A stretch of DNA of 64,000 nucleotides from Longimicrobium sp. (GTDB taxonomy: Bacteria > Gemmatimonadota > Gemmatimonadetes > Longimicrobiales > Longimicrobiaceae). A program made the position numbers and the translations under genes. The notes below the pieces were generated by a model, which was given only the letters and a program-made list of their open reading frames with translations, was not told the DNA's origin and ran no database searches. This document shows positions 31,291-40,925 of this stretch, piece by piece. The stretch covers positions 93,154 to 157,153 of the forward strand of contig DASVQP010000038.1 of assembly GCA_036389135.1 (NCBI GenBank), given 5' to 3'. Numbering within the stretch: position 1 is the stretch's first letter; each line of letters begins with the position of its first letter.

Positions 31291-32007
31291 CTATGCGGCG
31301 GCCTCCACCGCGATGTAAGGGAGCTGCACGTGGCGCGGCTGCACGGCCGCAAAGAGCACCACGCGCGCCACGTCTTCCGCGCGCAGCATCGCCGCGCGGT
31401 CGGGAAGGTCGGCGCGCGAATCGGGGTCGATCGGGTCCCAGAGCGGGGTGTCGGTGGCGGCTGGCTCCACCAGGGTGGCGCGCACGCCGGTGCCGCGCAC
31501 CTCCTGCAGCAACACCTCGTGCAGCCCGCGTTGCCCGAACTTCGACGCCGAGTACGCCCCGTTTTCCGGGTACGCCACGCGTCCCGCCACCGACCCGATC
31601 TGGATGATGTGCCCCGACCCGCGCTCCAGCATCAGCGGGAGGAAGGCGCGCACCAGCAGGAAGGGGGCGCGCAGGTTGGCGGCGATCTGTGCGTCGAAGG
31701 AGGCGGGGTCCGTCTCCGCCAGGCGCGCCAGGGCAAAGGCGCCGGCGGCGTTCACCACCAGGTCCGGCGCGTCGCCCAGCAGTTCGCCGACGTAGGTGGC
31801 CAGCGTGTGCACCGCCGACGGGTCGGATACGTCGGTGGGCATGGCGTGCCCCCCCACCTCCTCCGCGGCGCGGGCCAGGGCGTCGCCGCCGCGCGACACC
31901 ATTCCTACCCACGCGCCGCTCTCCGCCAGCGCGCGCGCCACCGCCAGCCCGATCCCGCGCGACGCACCCGTCACCAGCGCCGTCCTCCCCCGCATCGAGT
32001 CGTCCAT
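31291..32007 (-). CDS. Short-chain dehydrogenase/reductase in pterin cluster (sepiapterin-reductase-like?)
   Basis: 238 residues from ATG 32007. Classical SDR: cofactor motif TGASRGIG, VNAAGAF, catalytic Ser in IGSVAG, YSASK (Tyr/Lys), then PAATDTPLW. Arg near the nucleotide loop (SRGGD) favours NADPH. Position between folE and queD, with a PTPS upstream, suggests reduction of a pterin side chain as in tetrahydrobiopterin synthesis. The sequence alone would only say SDR. Confidence 0.9.
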   Translation of the reverse strand: MDDSMRGRTALVTGASRGIGLAVARALAESGAWVGMVSRGGDALARAAEEVGGHAMPTDVSDPSAVHTLATYVGELLGDAPDLVVNAAGAFALARLAETDPASFDAQIAANLRAPFLLVRAFLPLMLERGSGHIIQIGSVAGRVAYPENGAYSASKFGQRGLHEVLLQEVRGTGVRATLVEPAATDTPLWDPIDPDSRADLPDRAAMLRAEDVARVVLFAAVQPRHVQLPYIAVEAAA

Positions 32008-32021
32008 TTCCGTCCCCGTGG

Positions 32022-32621
<600 letters not shown>

Positions 32622-33032
32622 CTATTCTCCCGTGTACTCCGCGTAGTTGCGCGGCGTCTCCCAAAGTACGATGCGCGCCAGCCTGCCCCGGGGCACGCGC
32701 GGCGCCAGCTGGTTCCAGATCGCCACCACCAGGTTCTCGGTGGAGGGGATCACCCCCTGCAGCCAGGGGACGTCCAGGTTGAGGTTGCGGTGGTCCATCT
32801 GCCCGATCACCTCTTCCGCCACGTCGCGCAGCTCGCCCAGGTCCACCAGGTAGCCGGTGCGCGGGTCCGGCTCCCCTTCCACCGTCACGTCCATCTCGTA
32901 GTTGTGGCCGTGCCAGTTGGGATGGTTGCAGGGCCCGTAGATCCGAGCGTTCTCCTCGTCCGTCAGCGCCGGGTTGTGCAGGCGGTGCGCGGCCGAGAAG
33001 TGCACCCGCCGTGTGACGCGGACCTTGGGCAC
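32622..33032 (-). CDS. 6-pyruvoyl-tetrahydropterin synthase-type protein
   Basis: 136 residues from GTG 33032. T-fold: zinc histidines H16, H41, H43, catalytic C35 in IYGPCNHPNWHGHNY, the arrangement of eukaryotic-type PTPS; MDHRNLNLDVP supplies the Asp-His pair and PSTENLVVAIW the pterin anchor Glu. Converts dihydroneopterin triphosphate to 6-pyruvoyl-tetrahydropterin if the assignment is right. Two T-fold paralogues in one operon (this one and QueD) imply two pterin end-products. A structured leader with terminator precedes it. Confidence 0.88.
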   Translation of the reverse strand: MPKVRVTRRVHFSAAHRLHNPALTDEENARIYGPCNHPNWHGHNYEMDVTVEGEPDPRTGYLVDLGELRDVAEEVIGQMDHRNLNLDVPWLQGVIPSTENLVVAIWNQLAPRVPRGRLARIVLWETPRNYAEYTGE

Positions 33033-33054
33033 GGGCTCACTCCAGGGTTGGTAT

Positions 33055-33092
33055 GCAAGAAAAGGCCAGTCTCGCGACTAGCGAGACCGGCC
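33055..33092 (-). terminator. Terminator/attenuator upstream of the pterin operon
   Basis: Stem GGCCGGTCTCGC / GCGAGACTGGCC on the minus strand (33064-33075 with 33081-33092), 12 pairs with one G-U, loop TAGTC, followed by TTTTCTT. On the plus strand the wobble is an A-C mismatch, so the minus strand is the functional one. It lies 23 bases before the GTG of the PTPS gene, a classic attenuator position, or ends a separate small RNA. Confidence 0.8.
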
Positions 33093-33114
33093 CCGAGCCA
33101 GGACGCACAAGGGA

Positions 33115-33240
33115 GGATTTTTGAAGCCAGTGTGATACACTGTTTGGGTGACTTCCCCGCGGCTTTCCGCCTTCCTCCGGAGAGGCGTGACGTCTGCCAC
33201 AAGAGCAGGTCCCTGCTTCAAAACTGTTGGCTCAAAAATG
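33115..33240 (-). ncRNA. Candidate structured leader RNA or small RNA
   Basis: A 9-base perfect closing helix pairs 33119-33127 with 33215-33223 (TTTTGAAGC / GCTTCAAAA). A competing partner, TGGCTCAAAAAT at 33228-33239, can pair with 33117-33129 instead. Inside are hairpins CAGTG-TATCA-CACTG, CCTC-TCCG-GAGG, GGC-GGAAA-GCC and GCAGGGACCTGC. A terminator follows 25 bases downstream on the minus strand. I could not match it to a known riboswitch or to 6S RNA. Strand is inferred from the terminator. Confidence 0.4.
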
Positions 33241-33292
33241 TAGCTCCCCGGTACGCCCGACGGGGATGAAGGTAGGGAGGATGCGGGGCGGC

Positions 33293-33595
33293 GTCAAGGT
33301 GGATGCGCCGCATGGGTGCGCATCAACTGGCCCTGCCCCACGCGGCCTCCCCCTCTCCCCGGCCCTCTCCCCCGCAAGCGGGGGAAAGGGTGCACTCCGC
33401 CCGTACCCGGATGTCTGTGGTAGGGGCGCGATTCATCGGCGCCCACCCCCTCCCCCACCTCGACCGCCGCCTTTCGCATCGTGGCTGCCCGTGGTCCTGA
33501 CCACACAAACGCGGGAGAGCCGCACCGGCCTTTCCCCGAGTCCGCGCAGGCGGAATTTGTGCTGTTGTTGCAGCGACTTCAGTCGCCGGGACCCC
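33293..33595. repeat. Intergenic repeats: GTAGGGGC palindrome and family E copy 2
   Basis: Downstream of the TonB receptor. Contains CCGGCCCTCTCCCCCGCAAGCG-type GC-rich spacer, a family D palindrome at about 33419-33447 (GTAGGGGCGCGATTCATCGG), and family E copy 2 at about 33533-33595 (GAGTCCGCGCAGGCGGAATT, GTGCTGTTGTTGCAGCGACT). No gene. Confidence 0.7.
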
Positions 33596-35863
33596 TCAGA
33601 ACAACAACCTGTACACCAGCGCCAGGTTGCGCCCCGGGTTCGGCGCGAAGTCCTTGATGCGGCTGGCGGCGTCGCGGTAGCGCTCGTCCAGCAGGTTGTC
33701 CGCGCGCAGGGTGATGGAGTGCACTCGCGCACTGCGGATCAGCGTGTAGCCCACGCTGACGTTCACCAGGTCGTACGCGCCGGTCGGCGTCTCGGTGGCA
33801 ATCGGGTCGTCGATGCCCTGGCCCTCGCGCGTCGCCACGCGGTCCTGCGCGAAGGCGTGGCGCGCCTCGATGCCGGCGGAGAAGCGGTTGTTGTCGAAGC
33901 GCGCGGAGGCGCCCAGCCGCGCGGGGGGCATGAACGGCAGATGCCCGCCGTCGCGGAAGTCGCCGCGCACCAGGTCGCCCGTCACGCCCAGCACCACGTG
34001 ACGCGCGACGGTGCCCTCCACCTGCCCCTCCAGCCCCCGCAGCTCGGCCCCGCGCTGGTCGTACTCATAGAAGGGGACGCTGTCGCCCACCTCGTCGTCG
34101 AAGCGCTGGCCGCTGAGCAGCGGGTAGATGTAGTTGTCGATGCGGTTGTAGAAGGCGGAGAGCTGCGCGTTGATCCGCTCGGACTGCGCGCGGAGCACCG
34201 CCTCTAGGCCGCTGTTCGTCTCCACTCCCAGCTCCGGATCGCCGAGCTCATAGGCGCCCGTCGCTGCGTGGAAGCCATCGGAGAAGAGCTCCTCCACCGT
34301 GGGCGCACGGAACGAGCGGGCCGCGCTCACGTTGGCGGACAGGTGCTCCGCCACCGGCACGCTGAGGCCGATGGAGCCCGAGAGATTGTTGAAGTCGCGC
34401 GTCACGCCGCCGCCGAAGCGATCGCCCTCGGCCGCGGTGAGGCGGTAGACGTCGTAGCGCGCGCCCGCCTGGAGCTGCGGAGCGCGCTCGCCGCCGCCGA
34501 GCGAGATCGCCTGGTACACGAAGAGGCCGCCGTTGCGCGTGTTCGCCGCGGGCGTCAGCGCCTCCTCCCCCTCGGGCGAGTACTGGCGAAAGAGCCCGGA
34601 GATGCCGAAAGCGCCGTTCAGGCGGCCGTGCGCCGTCTTGGCGATCAGCCCCGCCGTCTGCGTGCGCAGGTTGAAGGTGGTGCCGATCTCGCCGGTGTCC
34701 TCCACCTCGTCGTGCGTGTACCACTGCGCGGAGCCCTCGGCGCGCAGGTTGGTGAAGAAGCCGCCGCCCAGCGCCATGTCCGCGCGCGTGGTGCCCTCGT
34801 AACGGTGGCCGCGGATGCTGATCCCCGACTCCTCGGCGTCGGCCGAGGCGGGGAGGCCGTACTCGAAGCCGTAGCCGTTGAAGGCCAGCCCGCCCTGCAC
34901 CCGCTCGCCGATGTAGCCTGCGCCGGCCTGCCCGTAGCGGTTGCGGAAGAAGGTGTTGTCGAGCGTGCCGCCGCCGCCGGTGCGCACGTCGTCCACGTTG
35001 CGGTAGCCGCCGCGCCCGCTCACCGCGAACGAGCCGCCGACGGGCAGGATCAGCTCGGCCGTGGCCGCGCCGCCCGGGTTCACCGACTCGCCCTGCACCG
35101 CCACGTACCCCTCGGCGTGCGTGGGCACGGTGGTGGGGATGTTCTGCGCGATGACGTTCACCACGCCGCCCAGCGCGTTGCTCCCGTACAGCAGCGACGC
35201 CGGCCCGCGCACCACTTCCAGACGCGTGGCGGCGAGCGGATCGATGGAGAGCGAGTGGTCCGGCGACGAGGCGGAGAGGTCGCCGGTGCGCTGGCCGTTC
35301 TGCAGCACCAGCACGCGCTCGCCGCTCAGCCCGCGGATGACGGGGGTGGATGCGGCGGGGCCGGAGTAGCGCACCGAGAGGCCGGGCTGCGTGGCCAGCG
35401 TCTGCGCCACGCTCGTCCCCAGGTTGCGCTCCAGCTCCTTCCCCGAGATCTCCGCGGTCGACTGCGTGATGCGGAGCGGGTCCGCGCTGCCGGGGGATGC
35501 GGTGACGTTGATCCCCTCGATGGCGAGCGGCGTGGCGCGCATGCGGATCTCCACCGTCACCACCGCCCCCGACTCCGGGACGACGACGACCGAGTGCGCG
35601 GGCGCGTACCCCAGCAGCGTCGCGTCCAGGTGGTACGTCCCCGGGCGCAACGCGCGGAAGGTGAAGGAACCGTCGCCGCCCGTGGTGATGGAGCGGCTGA
35701 TCTCCGCGATGGTGACGCGGGCGTTGGGGAGCGGGGCGCCATCACGGGCATCGCGCACGACGCCCGTGATGGGACCCACCTCGTCGGCGTGCGCCGCCGC
35801 CGGGGCGAGCCATGCAAACGCGGCCGCGGCGAGCGCGGACCGCACGAAAGTACGAAACTTCAT
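33596..35863 (-). CDS. TonB-dependent outer-membrane receptor with carboxypeptidase-regulatory-like N-domain
   Basis: 755 residues. Signal peptide (about 1-26), CarboxypepD_reg-like domain (30-112, GVVRDARDGAPLPNARVTI), plug domain (about 125-240; VRGPASLLYGSNALGGVVNV), 22-strand barrel with ARSFRAPTVEELFSDG and LRADNLLDERYRD, ending in Phe (YRLLF). The layout and SFRAP/LYG motifs resemble ZnuD/HmuR-like metal or haem receptors. Ligand unknown; the preceding small Cys-rich DUF2946-like protein suggests metal. Confidence 0.93.
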   Translation of the reverse strand: MKFRTFVRSALAAAAFAWLAPAAAHADEVGPITGVVRDARDGAPLPNARVTIAEISRSITTGGDGSFTFRALRPGTYHLDATLLGYAPAHSVVVVPESGAVVTVEIRMRATPLAIEGINVTASPGSADPLRITQSTAEISGKELERNLGTSVAQTLATQPGLSVRYSGPAASTPVIRGLSGERVLVLQNGQRTGDLSASSPDHSLSIDPLAATRLEVVRGPASLLYGSNALGGVVNVIAQNIPTTVPTHAEGYVAVQGESVNPGGAATAELILPVGGSFAVSGRGGYRNVDDVRTGGGGTLDNTFFRNRYGQAGAGYIGERVQGGLAFNGYGFEYGLPASADAEESGISIRGHRYEGTTRADMALGGGFFTNLRAEGSAQWYTHDEVEDTGEIGTTFNLRTQTAGLIAKTAHGRLNGAFGISGLFRQYSPEGEEALTPAANTRNGGLFVYQAISLGGGERAPQLQAGARYDVYRLTAAEGDRFGGGVTRDFNNLSGSIGLSVPVAEHLSANVSAARSFRAPTVEELFSDGFHAATGAYELGDPELGVETNSGLEAVLRAQSERINAQLSAFYNRIDNYIYPLLSGQRFDDEVGDSVPFYEYDQRGAELRGLEGQVEGTVARHVVLGVTGDLVRGDFRDGGHLPFMPPARLGASARFDNNRFSAGIEARHAFAQDRVATREGQGIDDPIATETPTGAYDLVNVSVGYTLIRSARVHSITLRADNLLDERYRDAASRIKDFAPNPGRNLALVYRLLF

Positions 35864-35956
35864 GTTGCACTCCTGGACGGACAGATCGGATGCACCCCGG
35901 GCATTCGCGCGCGGGGTGTGGTCACGGTGCGCGGCCCAATGGGGGCGCCGCGGTCG

Positions 35957-36304
35957 TCAGGAGATGCTGGGAGGGCCGCGTGGAAGCGAGGGCGACGCCG
36001 ACAGGAGACGGCGCGCGATGCTCGGCGGCGGCGCCGGAATGGCGGCGTCGACGAAGCCGGCGCGCAGCGCGAGGCCGCGCTCCGGAAGCGCGAGCGTGCC
36101 GTTCGCCAGCGTCTGGCAGAAGGCGCAGTCGCGCGGGTGCTCCGGCACCGGGGCGCGGTCGTCCTCCGAGCCCAGCGCACCGATCGTGATCCCGGCTGGC
36201 GCGAGCGGCGCCGAGCGGTGCAGCAACGCCCCGAGGTCGCCGCCCAGCACGTGGGCAAGAGCGGCGATCAGCAGGAACAGTCGGGCGTTGGGGCGGTGTT
36301 TCAT
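35957..36304 (-). CDS. Small DUF2946-like secreted/membrane protein
   Basis: 115 residues from ATG 36304. N-terminal hydrophobic segment (LFLLIAALAHVLG), a HPRDCAFCQTL motif (His, CxxC) and a proline-rich C-terminus. DUF2946 proteins have this HxxDCxxC pattern and commonly precede TonB-dependent receptors for copper or other metals, as here (93 bases upstream of the receptor). Assignment rests on the motif and context. Confidence 0.6.
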   Translation of the reverse strand: MKHRPNARLFLLIAALAHVLGGDLGALLHRSAPLAPAGITIGALGSEDDRAPVPEHPRDCAFCQTLANGTLALPERGLALRAGFVDAAIPAPPPSIARRLLSASPSLPRGPPSIS

Positions 36305-36360
36305 GATGTGCGGGGTACCCCTCGCCAACGGCGGGAGTTCCCACCGTGGACGGCCCGCGC

Positions 36361-37206
36361 TCACGCCAGGAAACCCCGCAGGCGCGCGAGGTTGGCCCGG
36401 TCGGTGGCCGCGTGGTCGTCACCTTTTGGCGTCTCCAGCACCTTGGGAAGCGACGCGAGCCGCTCGTCGGTCATGATGCGCCGGAACGGCTCGTCGCCCA
36501 GCGACCCTTCGCCGATCGCCTCGTGGCGGTCTTTTTTGCTGCCGAAGGCGCACTTGGAGTCGTTCAGGTGCAGGAGGCGCAGCCGGTCGAGCCCCACGGT
36601 GTCCGCCAGGCGCGCGATGACGCCGTCGTAATCCTCACGCAGATCGTAGCCGGCGGAGTACACGTGGCAGGTGTCCAGGCACACGCCCACGCGGTGGCGC
36701 TGAAGAGGTGAGATGCGATCGATGATCTCCGCCAGCTCTTCAAAGGTCGAGCCCAGCACGCGCCCGGCCCCCGCCGTCGTCTCCAGCAGCACCATCGTGG
36801 ATCCGGGCACCTCTTCCAGCGCCTGTTCGATCAGCGCGGCGTTCTGCGCCAGTCCGCGCGCCATGTCGCCGTCGGTCGCGTTGCCGGGGTGCGTGACGAG
36901 TGCATCGAGCCCCAGCCGCTCGGCCCGCCGCAGCTCGCCCTTGAACGCCTCAAGCGACCTTTCGCGCAGCACCGGATCGGCGGTGGCGAGGTTGATGAGA
37001 TACGAGTCGTGAGCGTTGGTGAAGCCGATCGCCAGCGCGGTGATCGCCGCACGGAACGTCGCGGCGTCCTCCTCCCCCACCTCCACCTCGGCCCAGCGGT
37101 TGGGCTGCTTGGTGAAGATCTGGATGGCGGTTGCGCCGATCTCCTCGGCGCGGCCCGGTGCGTTGCAGCACCCGCCGGCGGTGGACACGTGGGCTCCCAG
37201 CAGCAT
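36361..37206 (-). CDS. nfo: Deoxyribonuclease IV (apurinic endonuclease Nfo)
   Basis: 281 residues from ATG 37206, giving the family start MLLGAHVSTAGG; E. coli Nfo is 285. Zn ligands in NAHDSYLINLA, THPGN, LLETTAGAG, DTCHVYSAGYD, HLNDSKCAFGSKKDRHEAIGEG. Cuts 5' to abasic sites in base-excision repair. Complete. Confidence 0.97.
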   Translation of the reverse strand: MLLGAHVSTAGGCCNAPGRAEEIGATAIQIFTKQPNRWAEVEVGEEDAATFRAAITALAIGFTNAHDSYLINLATADPVLRERSLEAFKGELRRAERLGLDALVTHPGNATDGDMARGLAQNAALIEQALEEVPGSTMVLLETTAGAGRVLGSTFEELAEIIDRISPLQRHRVGVCLDTCHVYSAGYDLREDYDGVIARLADTVGLDRLRLLHLNDSKCAFGSKKDRHEAIGEGSLGDEPFRRIMTDERLASLPKVLETPKGDDHAATDRANLARLRGFLA

Positions 37207-37424
37207 CAATTCGTCGGTTTGAGGAGGCGCGAAAGTATACGGAGTTGACGGGGGTGTCAACGCCGTGAATGAGGAATGGCGCGACGTCCAGCCCTGTAGG
37301 GGCGCGATCCATCGCGCCCACCCTCACCCCCGCTTCGACCTTCGCCTTCCGCACCGATGCCGTAGGGGCAGACACGCGTGTCTGCCCTCCTCCGCCCCAC
37401 CTCGACCCACGCCATCCCGATCAT
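37207..37424. repeat. Family D GTAGGGGC palindromes between nfo and recG
   Basis: Two copies: about 37296-37322 (GTAGGGGCGCGATCCATCGC) and 37362-37387 (GTAGGGGCAGACACGCGTGT). Each is a short near-perfect hairpin. The rest of the spacer shows no gene. Confidence 0.75.
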
Positions 37425-39557
37425 TTACCCGACCCCGAACATCTTCGCCCGCTCGCCGTACCGCGCGTGGAGCGCCTTCTTGAGAGCCGGATGACGCTCC
37501 AGGTTCGGGTCCTCGTCCACGATGCGGCGCGCTTCACCGCGTGCCTTGGAGAGAAGCGCGGCATCCTTTTCCAGGTCGGCGAAGCGGAAGGCGGGAAGGC
37601 CGGACTGGCGCGCGCCGAAGAGATCACCGTAGCCGCGGAGGCGCATGTCGGCCTCGGCGATGGCGAAGCCGTCCTCGGTGGAAGCGAAGATGCGCAGCCG
37701 CTCCAGGTGCTCGGCGCCGGCGGAAAGGAGGATGCAGAAGCTCTCCTCCGATCCGCGCCCTACACGGCCGCGAAGCTGGTGGAGCTGCGAAAGCCCGAAG
37801 CGCTCGGCGTGCTCCACCACCATCACCGTCGCGTTCGCCACGTCGATCCCCACCTCGATCACCGTGGTGGAGACGAGAACGTCGATCTCGCCCGCCCCGA
37901 ACGCGCGCATCACGCGATCCTTTTCCTCGCCCGGCATCTGGCCGTGGATCAGCGCAAGGCGGAAGTCGGGGAAGAGGACGCGCAGCGACTCGAACTCCTC
38001 CGTGGCGGACTTCAGGTCCAGCTTCTCGGACTCGTCCACCAGCGGGTAGACGAAGTACGCCTGCCTTCCCTGCTCCACCTGCTCGCGCACGAAGGCCAGC
38101 ACCTTGGGCCGCGCCGACTCGTTGCGCAGCGCGGTGCGCACGGGGCGGCGGTTGGGCGGGCGCTCGTCGAGCACGGAGATGTCCAGGTCGCCGTACAGCG
38201 TCAGCGCCAGCGAGCGCGGTATGGGCGTGGCGGACATCACCAGCGTGTCCGCGTGCGTGCCCATCTCGGTGAGCGCGAGCCGCTGCTTGACGCCAAAGCG
38301 ATGCTGCTCGTCCACCACCACCAGCCCCAGCTTGTGGAACTCCACCGCTTCCTGGATCAGCGCGTGGGTCCCCACCACCAGGTCCGCGTCGCCCACGGCG
38401 ATGCGGTAGGCGGCCTCCTTCCACTGCTTCGCGCTGAGCCGGCCCGTGAGGAGCGTGACGCCGGCGGGGACGTCGCCCAGGAGCTTGACGAGGGTGCGCG
38501 CGTGCTGCTCCGCCAGGATCTCGGTGGGCGCCATCAGCGCGGCCTGGTAGCCGTTTTCCGCCGCGCGCAGCATGGCGAAGAGCGCCACCACCGTCTTCCC
38601 CGCCCCCACGTCGCCCTGCAGGAGGCGGTTCATGCGTCGCGGCGCCGCCATGTCGTCGCCGATCTCCTTCAGCACACGCTTCTGCGCGCCGGTGAGCGCA
38701 AAGGGAAGCGACTTGTGGAAGGGGCGCACCAGGTGGTCTTTCCGCTCGAAGGCGATCCCCTGGCGCTCCACAGTGGCCTCACGGCGCACGCGGGCGTGCA
38801 GAATCTGGAGGAAGAAGAGCTCCTCGAACGCGAGCCGCCTCCGCCCCTCCTCCGCCTCGGCGAGCGTCGAGGGGCGGTGCATCTGGTCGAGCGCCTTCCA
38901 CAGCGGCAGGACCCCCGCATCCTCGCGCAACGCGTCATCCAGCGGATCGTCGCTCTTTGCGGACTCCAGCAGGCCGTTCAGGTTGTCCGCGATCAGGTTG
39001 CGGACCTGCCGGTGCGTCAGCCCTTCCGTCGCCGGGTAGACGGGGAAAATGGCGCCCGTCTCCTCCGACGACTCCTCGCCCTCCGCAGCGATGACGGTGA
39101 ACTCGCGCGGCTGGAACTGGCGCCCGTGGTAGAAGCGCACGGTGCCGGAGAGGAGGAGGAGGTCGCCCTTCTTCAGGACCCGGTCGAGAAAGGGCTGGCC
39201 CGGCCACGAGCACTCGATCAGCCCGCTCCCGTCGCGCACCACCGCCTGGAAGATGCGCAGCCCCCTGCGCGTGGGGAGCACGCCCTTGGACACCACGCGC
39301 CCGATGATGGTCGCCTCCATCCCCGGATCCAGCGCGTTGATCTTTGTGATCGTGCTGGCGTCTTCGTAGCGGTGCGGGACGTGGAAAAGGAGGTCGCGCG
39401 CGTTGAGGAGCCCCATCTTCTTGAGGAGGTCCGCGCGCTTGGGCCCCACACCCTTGAGGAACTGGATGGGGCGATCCAGCTCCGAGTACGCGGGAAGCTC
39501 CGCGCCCTCGGGCGTGGTGGGGAGGATGACGGGCTTGAGCGGTTTTCCGCGAACCAC
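37425..39557 (-). CDS. recG: ATP-dependent DNA helicase RecG
   Basis: 710 residues. N-terminal wedge/OB domain (ITKINALDPGMEATIIGRVV), superfamily 2 helicase with Walker A GDVGAGKTVVA, DEQH box VVVDEQHRFG, motif III SATPIPRSLAL, motif VI QLRGRVGRG, and the RecG C-terminal region. Remodels stalled forks and Holliday junctions. Full length. Confidence 0.97.
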   Translation of the reverse strand: MVRGKPLKPVILPTTPEGAELPAYSELDRPIQFLKGVGPKRADLLKKMGLLNARDLLFHVPHRYEDASTITKINALDPGMEATIIGRVVSKGVLPTRRGLRIFQAVVRDGSGLIECSWPGQPFLDRVLKKGDLLLLSGTVRFYHGRQFQPREFTVIAAEGEESSEETGAIFPVYPATEGLTHRQVRNLIADNLNGLLESAKSDDPLDDALREDAGVLPLWKALDQMHRPSTLAEAEEGRRRLAFEELFFLQILHARVRREATVERQGIAFERKDHLVRPFHKSLPFALTGAQKRVLKEIGDDMAAPRRMNRLLQGDVGAGKTVVALFAMLRAAENGYQAALMAPTEILAEQHARTLVKLLGDVPAGVTLLTGRLSAKQWKEAAYRIAVGDADLVVGTHALIQEAVEFHKLGLVVVDEQHRFGVKQRLALTEMGTHADTLVMSATPIPRSLALTLYGDLDISVLDERPPNRRPVRTALRNESARPKVLAFVREQVEQGRQAYFVYPLVDESEKLDLKSATEEFESLRVLFPDFRLALIHGQMPGEEKDRVMRAFGAGEIDVLVSTTVIEVGIDVANATVMVVEHAERFGLSQLHQLRGRVGRGSEESFCILLSAGAEHLERLRIFASTEDGFAIAEADMRLRGYGDLFGARQSGLPAFRFADLEKDAALLSKARGEARRIVDEDPNLERHPALKKALHARYGERAKMFGVG

Positions 39558-39567
39558 GGGAGAAGGA

Positions 39568-39861
39568 GTGCGTTAGTGCGTTAGTGCGTTAGTGCGTTGT
39601 GACGCGGATATCCGTCCAGCCATCTGTCATCCTGAGAGAGCCGCCCACGCCAACCTCCGCCGCGCCCTCTGGACTCCTGCGGCGAACGAAGGATCTAGCC
39701 GGCGAGGCAAGAGGACGGTGGGTAACGACGGGCCCCTCGGCACGCGCAGTAGATCCTTCGCTTCGCGCCAAAGTGCGGAGCCGGGGCGGGGCCGGAGAAG
39801 CGCGTCGCTCAGGATGACATAAGCGGGGTGGTGCCACGCACCCGCACTCACGCACTTCCCT
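39568..39861. repeat. Family C MITE-like copy 2 nested between GTGCGTTA arms
   Basis: 39568-39600 is a tandem of GTGCGTTA octamers; 39838-39861 carries the complementary CGCACTCACGCACT. Between them, 39625-39819, is family C copy 2 (TGTCATCCTGAG ... CTCAGGATGACA), inverted relative to the copies at 8894 and 57823. It looks as if the MITE inserted into the loop of a family-B-like palindrome. Occupies the recG-ftsY spacer; no gene. Confidence 0.8.
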
Positions 39862-39863
39862 TC

Positions 39864-40793
39864 CTACATCGTCAGCACTTCCTCCGCGAACGCCTCGATC
39901 TCGAACGGCACCAGGTCCTCCAGCGACTCGCCGACGCCGATGAACTTCACGGGGAGGTCGAACTCCTCCTTGATCGCGACGACGATGCCGCCCTTGGCGG
40001 TGCCGTCCATCTTGGTGAGGACGATCCCGGTGAGGGGGAGGGTCTGGCCAAAGGTGCGGATCTGCGCCAGTGCGTTCTGGCCGACGGTGGAGTCGAGCAC
40101 CATCAGCGTCTCGTGAGGCGCGCCGGGGAGCTTTTTCCCGATGACGCGGTGCACCTTTTCCAGCTCCTTCATCAAGTCGGTCTGCGTGTGCAGGCGGCCG
40201 GCCGTGTCCACGATCACGACGTCGGTCTCGTTGGCGATGGCGCGCTCCATGGCGTCGAAGGCCACGGCGGCGGGGTCTCGGCCCGCCTCGGCGCCCACGA
40301 AGTCGCACCCCACGCGGTCCGCCCAGCGCTTGAGCTGCTCCACGGCGCCCGCGCGAAAGGTGTCGCCCGCCGCGATGAGCACCTTGCGCCCCTGCCGCGT
40401 GAGGCGGTGCGCCAGCTTCGCGATGGTGGTCGTCTTCCCCACCCCGTTTACGCCCGCGATCAGGAAGACGGTGGGGCCCTCATCGTAGTTGAAGCGCAGG
40501 GCCGTGTCCGACCGCCCGGCGGAGAGGATGTCGACGATCTCCTCGCGCACCGCGCGCTGGAAGTCGTTCTGCGACCGCGCGATCCCGCGCTCCGCCAGCG
40601 TCTCCACCACTCGCACCAGCCGCAGCGTGGAGGGCACTCCGAAGTCCGCCCCGATCAGCGTCTCCTCCAGCCCCTCGAGCGACCCCTCGTCCATCCCCTT
40701 CACCAGCACCGTCACGTCCGTCAGCGCGACGTCCACGATGCGGTCCCAGAGCGACTTCTTTCCTTCTTCTTTCTTGCGGAACAGACGAGCCAT
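39864..40793 (-). CDS. ftsY: Signal recognition particle receptor FtsY
   Basis: 309 residues. NG GTPase: N domain (about 20-95), G1 GVNGVGKTTT, G2 DTFRAGA, G3 DTAGRLHT, G4 TKMDGTAKGG. Lacks the long acidic A domain, so membrane targeting must use the short basic N-terminus (RLFRKKEEGKK). Works with Ffh and 4.5S RNA in co-translational membrane targeting. Confidence 0.97.
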   Translation of the reverse strand: MARLFRKKEEGKKSLWDRIVDVALTDVTVLVKGMDEGSLEGLEETLIGADFGVPSTLRLVRVVETLAERGIARSQNDFQRAVREEIVDILSAGRSDTALRFNYDEGPTVFLIAGVNGVGKTTTIAKLAHRLTRQGRKVLIAAGDTFRAGAVEQLKRWADRVGCDFVGAEAGRDPAAVAFDAMERAIANETDVVIVDTAGRLHTQTDLMKELEKVHRVIGKKLPGAPHETLMVLDSTVGQNALAQIRTFGQTLPLTGIVLTKMDGTAKGGIVVAIKEEFDLPVKFIGVGESLEDLVPFEIEAFAEEVLTM

Positions 40794-40870
40794 CTATCAG
40801 CAGCCTTTCATGTCGTTCGTGATCTCGTGACCGGCCCGCAATCTACAACACCGCGCCCTTCCCTGCACCG

Positions 40871-40910
40871 GGAAACGAAAGCACCCCCGCCGAACCCGCG
40901 GCGGGGGTGC
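40871..40910 (-). terminator. Terminator downstream of superoxide dismutase
   Basis: Stem GCACCCCCGCCG / CGGCGGGGGTGC (40881-40892 with 40899-40910), 12 perfect pairs, followed on the minus strand by TTTCGTTTCC. 16 bases past the dismutase stop. Confidence 0.88.
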
Positions 40911-40925
40911 CCATCAGCTGGAGCG

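Noticed and set aside
33115..33240. 6S RNA or a known pterin/preQ1 riboswitch
   Set aside because: Some short words resemble 6S (CCACAAGA, AAAACTG), but the overall fold and length could not be matched by eye; left as an unclassified candidate.
34268..36631. 787-residue plus-strand frame
   Set aside because: Antisense shadow of the TonB receptor; composition is that of reverse-complemented high-GC coding DNA, no domain.
37269..39584. 771-residue plus-strand frame
   Set aside because: Antisense shadow of recG.
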